Assembly (NCBI GenBank): GCA_024516035.1
Contig: CM044962.1
Coordinates: 372,001 to 436,000, forward strand
Reading direction: 5' to 3'
From: Bactericera cockerelli
Taxonomy: Eukaryota; Arthropoda; Insecta; Hemiptera; Triozidae
Length of the DNA stretch: 64,000 nucleotides
Of the stretch, positions 22,655-33,700 are shown piece after piece (the first letter of the stretch is position 1; each line of letters opens with the position of its first letter). The notes under the pieces were generated by a model. That model saw nothing but the letters and a program-made list of their open reading frames with translations, ran no database searches and was not told the origin of the DNA. The position numbers were made by a program, and so were the translations under genes.

Positions 22655-22894
22655 TCTATACTTATAAAAGAGAGTTTTACTCACTGACTGACTGACTCAC
22701 TCACTGATTCATCACTGTTTCTCCGAACTGGTAAGTCCTAGGAAGCTGAAATTTGGTAGGTAGCTTTGTCTTAGAGTCTAGATGTGCATTAAGACGGGAT
22801 CGAAATTCCCACTACAACACCTGCCATTGGCGAAAAAGGATTTTTTGCTTTCACGGCCATGCCTTGTCCCGCAAAGCGGTCGACAGCCCGCTAG
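22655..22894 (+). mobile_element. Small non-autonomous Helitron
   Basis: It begins TCTATACTTATAAAAGAG after an A and ends CTAG before a T. The hairpin near the end (agcggtcgacagcccgct, one mismatch) is the Helitron 3' signal. No Rep/helicase is encoded. A second copy lies at 61,294-61,517 with a perfect hairpin. Confidence 0.8.
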
Positions 22895-23860
22895 TTACGT
22901 ATGAAAGCTACTTCGTCCGAGCAAATGCTTTCCTGAGTTCTTCTTAAGTAGTTTTTCTATTTTGAAGAAGTAGAAAATAATCCTTAATATATTATGTAGA
23001 ATGTATACTTATCTATTTTATTTATTTACACTTTATTAATAGGACATAATTAATATATACAATACAAATAATTACAAATTAAAATACAATATAATAGAAG
23101 AAAAAAATAAAGAAAAAATAAATATATACATGATATATGTCCTAACTAAAGGGCGGGGTTATTGCCTTAGGCAATCTCTTCCACCCAACCTATTTTCTAT
23201 TATCTTATACTAAAAAATATCCAAGTTTTTAAGTGGGGATAAAGGAAGGCAAGTCTACGTAGACTTTCTACGTATCAACAGTATGTTTTCTACTTACCGT
23301 AAGGACAAGCGCAGCAAGGATGAAAGCTACTTTTGAAAAGACGTTTCCTACGTATTCAAAAAATTTGGAGTCCTTAATAAGTAGAATGTCTACTTCTCTC
23401 TTTTCTTATTAAAATAAGTAGACTTTCTACGTTAAACAGTAGGTTTCCTACTTACCGTAAGGACAAAGTATGGATGAGTTATGTAAGGATGAAATGTACT
23501 TACTACGGACTTGCGTGCATTTAACATTATTAAAGAGCATTTCTACGTACATCGAGCATGAAAAGTCTTTAAGAAGTACAATACACAAATGTACGTATGT
23601 ACGTAGAAATACATGTGACGTCATCAACGAAATTCGTACTTTTGTACGTAGGAATTCTACTTTTTTAAGTAGATTACATGCATTAGTCCAGACGTAAAGA
23701 CAAATGCGCATTTCTACTTATCGGTAAAGACAGCCGAAAATGCATTTCTCTCTATTTACGTACGATTACACTCAACACGTGTACGTTTTAAGGATAATAC
23801 ATACTTAAAAAGTAGATTACGCTTTTCTACGTACATTTTCAAATTTCATTTTTCTCAGTG
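22895..23860. repeat. Right subterminal motif array, outer block
   Basis: Motifs of the same type (ctacgt, aagtagac, gtacgtagaaat) run to the right terminal inverted repeat. Inside it, a hairpin-type retroelement 3' end (about 23,020-23,210, - strand, ttgcc/ggcaa stem) is inserted. The gtgacgtcatcaacgaaa sequence near 23,616 echoes the palindrome near the left end. Confidence 0.7.
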
Positions 23861-25640
23861 TACTTTTATTATAATGAATACTTTTTATCTCAATCAAAAT
23901 GCATTGATGACTATATTTATCCGAAAGTTATGTCATATACAGGGTGACCAAGGTTTATTTTTAGAAACTTCCAGTATCAAGTCCAGAAGGTAATCTTAGG
24001 TAATTTTTCGAAAAAAGAAAGAATAGAAGAAAAAAAAACACTTGAATACAAAAGTTTTCACCTGAAAAATAAACTTGAACTACTTGAGAAGAAGTGAAAA
24101 TGGTTCTTATGTCCTTACGTATCATGATTATTGAGTAAATTTCTTAGGAAAATACCCTATACTTTACATATTGTACCTATGTACATTTGCATTTAAAACT
24201 GAGTTAGTATTTTGTTCGTATCTCCGTTCGATGGCATTTTTCGAAAAATGATCTAAGTTTATTTTAGTGTTAGTGTCTCTTAGAATTGATTCTGAAATTT
24301 CTATTTAAAAAAATTGGACACCTTGTAAATATAATGTTCTCTCTAATAAATCTCTTTCTCTCTAAATCCCACACGAATATTTCTAAAACAATCCACTACC
24401 AGAAAACCAGCCACGCCCACAAAACTTGTTCTATACGCACTGTGTGGGGAACCTATCGAATAGCTCTTGGCTAATGGATATCTGATTAATGTTTGGGTTT
24501 AATTCTATGCTGAAGTTTGGTAAATCTACATATTATATTATTGGGTGGTTATACTCATCAAGCTATATTTGTGTTAATCACTTTCGTGATGTCACAACTA
24601 CTCAAACTCGCTTTACTAAATCTTTGCTGAATACGGTACTTGAACCACCGACCTCCTGGTTACAACAAATCCAGCAACTAATATCCTCTGGAAGGAAATA
24701 AAAAGGCTGTGAAAAACTCATCTTTTTCTTTCTTTAAACATCGTAATAATAAATGAATATTATGTATGTATAATTGTGTATATGTATGTATATCAATGCT
24801 GAGAGCAAATAAGCTCGAAACAGCTGTTCAGGTATGTTCTGATATTCATGTACATTGTACATCGAATACAACTTCTCACTTTTCTGTTTATACTGACTGA
24901 CTGATATAGGTGGATGAATCAATAATTACATACACCTCGATTGTTTGCACCATTTTTAAAATTAATATCAATTATTATTATTAATTAGTTATTACCTGAA
25001 TATCTTTAGTTTTATACTTAAATAGGTTTTTTTAAGCCAGGAACTAATATTTGTATCGTTAGTAATGGGGCCGCACGTATTTTGTTGTATAAATTAATAA
25101 AAATGAACACAACCAAATGACTATTTATATTCGTTGATAAAAAAAAATCAATTTGTTTCATACAAAAAAGTGACAAAACGCGGTGTTATCTATAAAGGAA
25201 AACAAGTTTTTTATGAAAAACATCTCATTTCTTGTCATAGCATACATAATTATCGCATATCCATCAACTTTGGTTTTATTCATAAAAAAAAACTCGATTT
25301 CTTTCGTTTTTTTGGGTTTAAGACTTCTTTCATCTGGTTAAAAAATTAAAACATTTATTATTCTTAGACTCAGATAGACTCAGAGTCGCCAAAACCAGTT
25401 GAATCTTTTCCCTTCCTTCTGAATCGCCAACAACCTCTTTGGGTATATTTTGAAGGTCAAAATTTTGCGAGGGGGTTTAAGCCTACGCCAATCTGGTATT
25501 CAAAAAAAACAGAAGAACCGAAGCACCATCGCTTGAGGTCCTTTTTAGATATTAATGAGAATATTTAGCTGCGAAGTCAAGTAGACAAGTAGACTGCTGG
25601 TCTACTCCCTCTGCATAGTCCTGGAGGTCAGCATGTATCG
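23861..25640. other. Non-coding, with SINE C fragment
   Basis: At 23,938 tacagggtgacc resembles an end of a palindromic element, without a partner. A family C SINE on the - strand lies at about 24,565-24,680. The rest is AT-rich with no exon. At 25,590-25,625 a short piece of repeat H (tagactgctggtctactccct) is visible. Confidence 0.5.
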
Positions 25641-25644
25641 TATA

Positions 25645-25875
25645 ACGTAATGCACTGATGGTCAAGTGGTTAACGCGCTAGTCTGGTACTCCAGGTAGAG
25701 TAGGAATCCGTTGGTTCGAATCCCACCCAGTGCATGAATTCTTCCTCATTAATTTGTGTTTGTGACCACATAATAATAAGACTCTGAGGGTTAGGTGGGT
25801 GGTAGAAAATGCTTTGAGCATTAACCTCGCCTGGTGGTTACCTTCCACTTGAGAGTATTATTATAACTATTATGT
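25645..25875 (+). repeat. tRNA-derived SINE family A, best copy
   Basis: The tRNA-like head begins gcactgatggtcaagtgg and pairs with cagtgc at its 3' end. It includes a long variable arm and B box, followed by the usual body and an ATT-rich tail. This is the most intact example of the family here. Confidence 0.85.
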
Positions 25876-26209
25876 TTTATTTATCATACTAATACACAGT
25901 ATACATGGTATCAATTAACAGCATTCATGCGCTAAGATATAGCAAACATAGAAGGATTACAATGTTGTTAAGGAGATTTGAGGAGATGAGATGATTTTTT
26001 AAATAAGAATTTACTGTGTAATACAAAGAATTTTACAAGGAAATGTTGGGGTGCTGGTCCTCCCACTACATCCTTGGAGTGTATGACCATGACCACACAT
26101 GTTGATATGCACCACTGTAATCTAAGAGACACATGGATAGATTTCAACTCAACAAACAAGTTACACCCCACCTCCTGATTGTTTGAAAAAGTTGAAAGTT
26201 ATCATATTT

Positions 26210-26512
26210 GAGTCAATCACTTTCGTCATGTCACAACCACTCAAACTCATGCTGCTAAATTTTTACTATTATGTATGAAATGATAAGAAATACAACTAAT
26301 GCATTGAAAAAACAATAAGTTTATTTGTACATTTTATTACGAAGTGACATCATAAAACGCCTCGAATGGAATGAACCAGAAAAGTGGAAAACATTGAGTC
26401 ATTTTGACAGTGGCCGGAATATAATATAACTTAAACAGAATTGGAACTCGAACCACCGACCTACAGGTTACAAGTCCGCCGCCTTACCGATCAAGCTACT
26501 GAGATAGGGCCA
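26210..26512 (-). repeat. SINE C interrupted by about 170 bp
   Basis: The tail (tgagtcaatcactttcgtcatgtcacaacc..) lies at 26,213-26,270 and the tRNA head (gaaccaccgacctacagg..atcaagctactgag) at 26,450-26,505, both - strand. The sequence between them is unrelated and uncharacterised. Confidence 0.6.
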
Positions 26513-27337
26513 CCTACTGACTGTTTGAATAAGGCAACAACTTCTCACTTGATTGCTCCTATATTAAAATAAAGTTGCTGATTTATTTCTATTCCTCGAT
26601 TTCCGCTTTTCCCACGTTGTAAAAAAAGTTTAAATACGTAATAAATAAAAAAAACTTCCACATGTTGTAAAAAAGTTTAAATACAAAATAAATAAACTTC
26701 CCCCACGTTGTAAAAAAAATCATGTATGTACTTTGCTAGATACACATAGACTCATTACACTCATAACTAACCTCAGGAGTTTGATCTACAAGCCTTCCTT
26801 TATTCAATAAAAATAGAAAAATCGTTTTCAATATTCACCAAAACGGCCCCCATTTGGCCCCGAGTGGCCTAATTCAGCCCAAAAACTATAAGGACCTGAA
26901 TAAACATGTATTCAAAATTTCATTTATTTTGAAGAATCCGTTCGAGAGTTATTGCGGAACAGACAGACAGACAGACAAACAAAAGCCAAATCGTCCAGTA
27001 TGCAAGTTAAAACAGAACCTCACTTAGTGAGGCTCAAATGGGAGGATAACTTGTCATGCCCTGGCTTGGTTTCGAACCCGTCGCTACGCCTTGGCCCTTG
27101 AGCCCTGAGCAACTTCCTAGGGCCGACTTATAAATCAGGATTAAAGTTAAGATAAGCCCGATTATTTCTCAACTCGGGCTAGAGTGCGTTGTGATTGGTT
27201 GAACATTGAGGAAGGGTTTTTTTGATTTTAATCATGTTTCATAACTATTTTTTTTATGTTTTTTTTTTTAAAGATATATAATATATTTCATTTAACAATT
27301 CGTTTCATAAGTCCGTCTTTATTGTAGTCCTCCAATT
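26513..27337. other. Non-coding; dispersed repeat and SINE B fragment
   Basis: About 26,830-27,035 is a dispersed repeat seen also at 3380-3560 and 47,470-47,650 (gacagacagacaaac, ctcacttagtgag). A SINE B remnant (- strand) follows to 27,130. An imperfect triplicate (cacgttgtaaaaaaagttt) lies at 26,610-26,720. Confidence 0.5.
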
Positions 27338-27545
27338 ATTAGCTGCACACTGCAAGTTGCATTTTGTGATGCATCAATTATTTACTGCACACTGCAAGTT
27401 ATTTACTGTTATTCAATTATTTACTGTTTTTATTTACTGCAGTTATTCAATTATTTACTGCACACTGCAAGTTGCATTCGTGATCCATCAATTATTCGCT
27501 GCACACTGCAAGTTGCATTCGGCGTCCATGTTCGTGATCCTCCAT
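27338..27545 (+). repeat. Small minisatellite (ctgcacactgcaagtt)
   Basis: Four copies of ctgcacactgcaagtt alternate with imperfect ttattcaattatttactg units. A 70-codon frame across it is repeat-driven. Confidence 0.75.
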
Positions 27546-27779
27546 GCTGAATGCAATTACTTTAATTAGTATTAATTGTGCTCCTAATTGCTCGCGTCAG
27601 TTGCGGCCATGTCTGAGGACGTGTGGGCAGGCACCCATTAGTTAGGGCCACCAACAGTCATTTGGCCAACATGCTTGTACTCACACGAAGGATAGTTGGA
27701 CCATACGCTTGAGGTCTACCTACGTCTGAACTTATTGGATTACGAGAAAGATTGACCTGAGTCAATTTTTTGGTATCTA

Positions 27780-28022
27780 ATAGTCTGGCTGGGGGACTAT
27801 TAACAGGGAGTAGACTAGCAGTCTGGCTGGGGGACTATAAACAGGGAGTAGACCAGCATTCTGGCTGGGGGACTATAATCAGGGAGTAGACCAGCATTGG
27901 CTTGGTTCTGGGGCCCTTGTCAATTATTAGCCTCCTTGTCAAGACAGTGGTAGAAGTGCTGAGTCATTCCTCCACTGTCTGGCTACCATCGTTCACGATG
28001 ACGCCACCCTATGATGATGAAT
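27780..28022 (+). repeat. Dispersed repeat H with internal subrepeats
   Basis: Three head units of tctggctgggggactataaa..gggagtagaccagca are followed by a constant body (ttggcttggttctgg, cccttgtcaattattagcc, gtctggctaccatcg, gacgccaccctatgatga). Copies with different numbers of head units occur at 36,536, 43,972, 48,603 and 59,873 (-). There are no tRNA boxes or coding frame, and the origin is unknown. Confidence 0.75.
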
Positions 28023-28254
28023 AGTTTTCAATGCCAATCACTCTAAACCCTCCTTGCTAGATCACCAGTCAGAGAATGACTCCCTTGTAACTTACCTTAA
28101 AGCTGCAAATATTCTCACCAAAATTTAAACCGGCGTGAATGACAGGCGAACGGTCTAGTTATTAAAAAGTCTTAAAATGAGAGTAAAAACATTAATGCCA
28201 AATAGATTGCACGTGGGCCGTTTTCCCTTTTTGCATTCCTGAAAAATCATATAC

Positions 28255-28640
28255 ATATACAGGATGTGTCTACTGTACACACATCCTGTATATGTATAAA
28301 TATGTGTCTACTGTATACACATCCTGTATACATGATTTTCAGAGTTATGTATATATATTAAGCACTCGCTTGCCATGCGGAAGGTCCCGGGTTCGAACCC
28401 ACCAGAAATTTGTTTTCAAAATTTGGTTACAGTTGTTTGTGAGGGATACCTTCCGGTGCGCTCGTGTTGACCCAGCACTTAAATGGGAAGTATTGTGTCA
28501 CTTCCCGCCCATCAGAGGGGAGGCATACTACGGGATGGGCAGGCTACAACACAGACCACAAGCGTCTACAGTAGCTCCTGTTTCATGGCTACGAAATAAA
28601 AAAGGCTGTGAAACACTCATCTTTAAAAAAAAAAATGTAT
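28255..28640 (+). repeat. tRNA-Gly-like SINE family G with short inverted repeats before it
   Basis: The head taagcactcgcttgccatgcgg resembles a tRNA-Gly anticodon arm, with the B box gggttcgaacccacc. The body (gcgctcgtgttgacccagca, cacttcccgcccatcagagg) and an A-rich end near 28,630 follow. Copies: 39,103-39,404 (-) and a split one near 57,970 and 59,769. The preceding 28,255-28,330 contains atacaggatgtgtctactgt in direct and inverse copies. Confidence 0.7.
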
Positions 28641-28660
28641 CGGACTGTTTCTTTTATTCA

Positions 28661-28785
28661 ACCGACCTCAGTAGCTTGATCAGCAAGGGGGCGGACTTGT
28701 AACCTGGAGTTCGGTGGTTCGAGTCCTATCAAGGCAAATATTTAGCAGTGTGACTTTGGGTGATTGTGACATCACAGTAGTATAG
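28661..28785 (+). repeat. tRNA-Thr-like SINE family C
   Basis: The head is accgacctcagtagcttgat with a B box ggttcgagtcc. The tail is diverged (gtgattgtgacatcac). Confidence 0.7.
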
Positions 28786-29019
28786 TAAACATGGGGCAAT
28801 GGGGCATAGCCCCGTTAATTTGTGAAAATTAAGAAAAAGCATGTACTTACTTTTGATGATTTTTACTTTCGAGAAATTTCTAATATTAGAAATCGGAAGT
28901 ATTGTGTTCGTTTTTGTAAAAAAAATATTTTTTTGCTCCGATTTTTTGACATGTGATGTAATTTTAATGATGTGCTCTTCGAAAATGTTCACCCTGTTAT
29001 ATTTTAAGCTCTTCAAACT

Positions 29020-29785
29020 GTTTATAAATAAAATTGTACTTTAAATACTTATAAAATTGTACTTTAAATATATTACTTTAAATACTTATAAAATTGTACT
29101 CTAAATACTTATAAAATTGTACCTTAAATACTTATAAAATTGTACTTTAAATACTAATAAATTTTTATTTTAAATACTTATAAAATTATACTTTAAATAC
29201 TTATAAAATTGTACTTTAAATGCTTATAAAATTGTACTCTAAGTACTTATAAAGTTGTACATTAAATACTTATAAAATTGTACTTTAAATACTTATAAAA
29301 TTGTACTTTAAATACCTATAAAATTGTACTTTAAATACTTGTAAAATTGTACTTTAAATACTTATAAAATTGTACTTTAAATACTTATAAAATTGTACTT
29401 TAAATACTTATTGTACAGAAGTAATAAATATAAAAAATTTCAAACTGAAACTTATAAAATTGTACTTTAAATACTTATAAAATTGTACTTTAAATACTTA
29501 TAAAATTGTACTTTAAATACTTATAAAATAGTACTTTAAATACTTATAAAATTGTCCTTTAAATACTTATAAAATTGTACTTTAAATACTTATAAAATTG
29601 TCCTTTAAATACTTATAAAATTGTACTTTAAATACTTATAAAATTGTACTTTAAATACTTATAAAATCGTACTTTAAATACTTATAAAATTGTACTTTAA
29701 ATACTTATAAAATTGTCCTTTAAATACTTATAAAATTGTACTTTAAATACCTATAAAATTGTCCTTTAAATACTTATGAAATTGT
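29020..29785 (+). repeat. 23-bp minisatellite, about 32 copies
   Basis: The unit is acttataaaattgtactttaaat with few substitutions and one interruption at about 29,410-29,450. Further units appear beyond a LINE remnant (30,243-30,275) and beyond a SINE (30,430-30,462), so both were apparently inserted into, or captured by, the array. Confidence 0.95.
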
Positions 29786-30236
29786 ACTTTAAAGACCCTA
29801 CAATCAGATTTGAGACCAACAATCTAAATCAAGACATTGAAATACACGAAGAAAAAAGAAACATATATGGCTCTTGCATTGACTCACTTAACCAAAAATA
29901 TGAGAAAGAATTTGGGAGAAGAGATTTTGAGGTTTATGGCTTATGGTTTGGTAGTCGCGGAGCTGTTGGCAGGAAAGTAATACAATTTTTCGAAGATTTC
30001 AACATTGAAAAAGGAAAATTAAAAAAATGGCCGAGAATATCATATCAGATAGTATTAAAATTATTAACTATCATATTTACTCAAGATACTGAACTGAAGT
30101 CATAACATCATACCTAGTTAAAAAGTATAAAATATGTTAGAAAATTGTCTGATAGATTTGATGGATATGTTGTGCGGAATGGCAACCAGTCAAAGACTGG
30201 CAGCTCCTGTTGTAATTTAATAAAAATTATAATTTG
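29786..30236 (+). pseudogene. LINE C-terminal remnant (GLWFGSRG type)
   Basis: A frame of about 105 codons ends at 30,105. It contains EKRNIYG, then FEVYGLWFGSRGAVGRK, then FFEDFNIEKGKL, a pattern I associate with the far C-terminus of certain LINE reverse transcriptases. A related piece lies at 45,788-45,935. The catalytic part is absent. Confidence 0.55.
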
Positions 30237-30279
30237 TTTCTCTCTTATAAAATTGTACTTTAAATACTTATAAAATTGA

Positions 30280-30428
30280 CCGACCTCAGTAGCTTGATCG
30301 ATAAGACAGCGGACTTTAAACCTGGAAGTTGGTGGTTCAAGTCCCGGTTTCAGCTTAGATTTAGTAAAGCGAGTTTGAGTAGTTGTGATATCACGAAAGT
30401 GAATAACACAAATATGATAACTAACTAA
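30280..30428 (+). repeat. tRNA-Thr-like SINE family C
   Basis: A near full-length copy (gacctcagtagcttgatcga .. cacaaatatgataact). It interrupts the 23-bp array. Confidence 0.8.
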
Positions 30429-30522
30429 CTACTTATAAAATTGTACTTTAAATACTTATAATTATTGGTTTTGAAAAAAAAAAAAAAAATGATGTAATTC
30501 TTTCCCCTCTTCTTGTTCGCAG

Positions 30523-30729
30523 GCCAAGTCCGAGGAGCAGCTGGCCTCGGAGAAGGCGTGGCTGGCCGCCGAGCCCCTCTGGCTGGTCCACAGGGCCGGC
30601 TTCACCCGGGTGCGGCCCCTCTCCCCCCTCTCCCCCCCGCCTGGCCTCTCTTCCAGGGATGGAAAAGTCAGGGTGCAGGTGGAGGGGAGCGGCCTCGAGC
30701 TGACAGTGGATGAGGACGATCTCGAGAAG
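30523..30729 (+). CDS. Myo18: Myo18 exon 1 seen: N-terminal SH3-like barrel
   Basis: 69 codons, phase 0 at both ends, between ttcttgttcgcag and gtaagc. It holds the pattern W..EPLWLVHRAGFTRV, then KVRVQVEGSGLELTVDEDDLEK, the SH3-like subdomain that precedes a myosin motor. A Pro/Ser/Leu-rich loop (PLSPLSPPPG) interrupts it. It is not the first coding exon of the gene, since it starts from a splice acceptor with no start codon. Confidence 0.85.
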
Positions 30730-33700
30730 GTAAGCGGCGCGGGAGGTGTTTCTTTGTTTCATTCCGAGGTCGTGGGTTCAAGTCGCGGTCGCGGCAATTT
30801 TTTTGACAGATTTTTTTTTTTTCCTACTGACATTATTATTGGGTTCTACCCAAAATAACTACAAAACATAGATATATTTTTAAAAAAGAACACCTCATCC
30901 AAATTGGTGCTCTACGAGAACCGGAGCATTCAACCCGCCATCGACGCTGGCTTATGAATTCTCTTTATGTCCAAGGGTTCGAATGCATTATCGATGTAAA
31001 CAGGCCTTGAAGGTTTTCAATAGACTTAAGGAACAAAGGCAACAAGGCTTACAAGGCCATTCGATAAGAATTTCATGCTATTTGTGCGCGAACAAAGCCT
31101 AATGTGCACTGGTAGTCAAGTGGTAACGCGCTAGTCTGGTAATGCAGGTAGTGTAGGGATCCGTTGGTTCAAATCCCACCCAGTGCTTGAAATTTTCCTC
31201 ATGAATTTTAGTTTGTGACCACATAATGATAAGACTCTGAGGGTTAGGTGGTAGAAAATGCTTTGAGCTTGCCTGCCTGGTAGGAAGCAATTTATTTATT
31301 TAATTTAATTGTACAGTTTTTTCATTAAAAATCCCCTTGAAATACAATATCTGCTATACTTTTAACCTTCCACAAAAGAGGGTTATTATTATACTAAAGT
31401 TTGAGTATGAAGTAGCTTTATATGGGCCCTAGTGCAAAGTCAGACGTAATGGTCTCACAAATAGACCTCCGTGGCTCAGTGACTCGGAGGTTGCGGGTTC
31501 GAATTTCGGTCGGAGCGGAAAATTCGAGTTTTTCCTTTTCCGAAACGACATGGATGTAAAAGTAAAGTGCCCTGAAGTAATGCGCAAGCGGGGAACAATT
31601 ATCTTTTGAAAGTTAAAAAAGTGAAAAGATAGACGTAATGGTCTCACAAGCATTAATTCTCCGATTAAGCTTCTGTCCGAGTCGCTATTGGAGCATTGGC
31701 AAATCCGTTATTAGTTAATCGAGCAACATTAGAGCCAAAATTAAAACTACATCCATCCGCTCATTCTTAAAGCTCGTTGGCGGACATCATTTTTTCTGTC
31801 CGTTTTTTTAATCAACCAATCAGAGAGCTTGTAATATTAAAAGCCAAAAACATTTTACCAGTGAGAAGGTAGCACTTAAATTATAAACTCTGATGATGTT
31901 GTTCATCTTGTGTTGTTTTATTATAACAAATAAAAATGTATTTGTATATATAAAAAAATTCTGATGAGGCTAGTTAGCACTATGCACTGGAATAATCACT
32001 TAATTTCTCCATTAGGCTTAATGGATCTCTAGTTAACACTCCGATTAGCCTTTATCTTTGCACTAGAGCCTTTCAGCGCAAGGCAGGAAGTAGTTCAAGG
32101 CATAATAGTGCTATAGTTAAATCACTAAAGTTAGTTATAGTTAGTCACTAAACAGTCGGAGATGTAGTTAGATTTCCACTATTATTTATTCAACTGACTT
32201 TTCATTAATTATACGAGTGTATTGTAGGGAATGCATCCTGTATTCTCGGGACTTCTCCTCCCAATTCCTCTCTGGACTACATACACATACTTATTTTTAA
32301 TTTGGGTTTAAATTGGCTTTCAACTTCATAAATGTGCTACTCACATTAACCGCACCCAGCCTGGGTTGAGCCGGAATGCCAGCATCACGAAGTCTTCACC
32401 TCGCTGGACGTTGCTTGACTTCGGTGATCTTACGAGAACCGGTGATTTCAATGCGCCATCGACGCTCGCTATTTCAGTTATTTTGTTTTCAGTAAAAACA
32501 GGAAACAGTTTAATTTCACAAAAAAACTTAAAATTTTCGTTGTGAACATTATTTTAACCTGTTCTAAGTTAATCTTTTGTGACGTAGTAACACATTTTGT
32601 GACATAATAACTCAAATATTTGTGTTATCAATCTTTTGTAACATAAGAACACAAATTGTGACATAATAACTCAAATATTTGTGTAGTTTATAGATGTATT
32701 TTTATCTTATCTTACAGTTGTGAACATTATTTTGTAAATAAAAAGTAAATCTTTTGGGACATAGTAACACATTTTGTGACATAATAACTGAAATATTTGT
32801 GTTAATGTCTTTTTATCTTACAGTTGTGATTGTTAATATTATTCGAACCTGTTCAAACAGTTCAAAGTTTATCTTTTGTGATTTTTTTATTAACAGAGTA
32901 TAAAATAACAAACTTTAATATTTTTAACAAAACAACATAACTAACATCTTACAAATAAAATATTTCTTCCAATTTTTCAGAGGTTGGAAGAGTTCCTCTA
33001 ATACTCACGGCTTTACCTCTCTGTATAGCAATTGCAATACGCTATGCACGCTATAATATCTTTTGTGATAACAACACAGATAAATAGTTCTCTAATCTCT
33101 ATCTTACTTTATCTTACAATTCTTTTAATTGTGGCTTGAAAATTTAAACTTTGAGTCCATATTTAATATGGTTCCACACGCCAGGGATCTTCAAAACTCT
33201 TCCGCCCTTAGCGCCACTTTCCCGAGTGTATTATCTATCATTGCACCCGTGTTCATTATCTTCTACCATCTCTGGCTTCTCATCTTCCTGTGGCCCTTGC
33301 TTCTGATTTTGCTGATCCCTGTGCTTCTGATTCTGCTGATCCCTGTGCTTCTGATTTCGCTCTACGCGCTTCTACTCCTGGCCTGTGTGCTTCTGATTGC
33401 CTCCTGGTTGCCTACTTGGATGGTAGTCCTGTCTAATAATAATAATTCCGTGTCCGTGAGATAGGTATTCTGGCTTCTCATCTTCATGTGGCCCTTGCTT
33501 CTGATTCTGCTGATCCCTGTGCTTCTGATTTTGCTGATCCCTGTGCTTCTGATTCTGCTGATCCCTGTGCTTCTGATTCTGCTGATCCCTGTGCTTCTGA
33601 TTTCGCTCTACGCGCTTCTACTCCTGGCCTGTGTGCTTCTGATTGCCTCTTTGTTGCCTACTTAGATGGCAGTCCTGTCTAATAATAATAATTCCGTGTC

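Larger units (their letters stand above)
6711..23860 (-). mobile_element. EnSpm/CACTA-like DNA transposon, 17.15 kb, two genes
   Basis: The left end at 6711 reads cactgagaaaaat and the right end at 23,860 is its exact inverse complement, giving a 13-bp terminal inverted repeat. TA flanks both sides (6709-6710 and 23,861-23,862), a possible 2-bp target duplication. Arrays of short TACGTA/AAGTAG motifs lie just inside both ends, as subterminal repeats do in CACTA elements. Two - strand genes lie between them: a SAM-domain protein (15,018-18,046) and a C2H2/transposase-like protein (11,928-14,902). Later insertions are a LINE (7907-11,405), a palindromic element (12,406-12,963) and a Helitron (22,655-22,894). 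A 0.79-kb tandem satellite fills 19.2-22.5 kb. The family assignment is inference from CACTG ends, subterminal repeats and transposase resemblance. I could not test whether another copy has the same ends. Confidence 0.7.

Noticed and set aside
28729..29044. Overlapping frames on both strands near 28.8-29.0 kb
   Set aside because: AT-rich, low complexity and no known domain.
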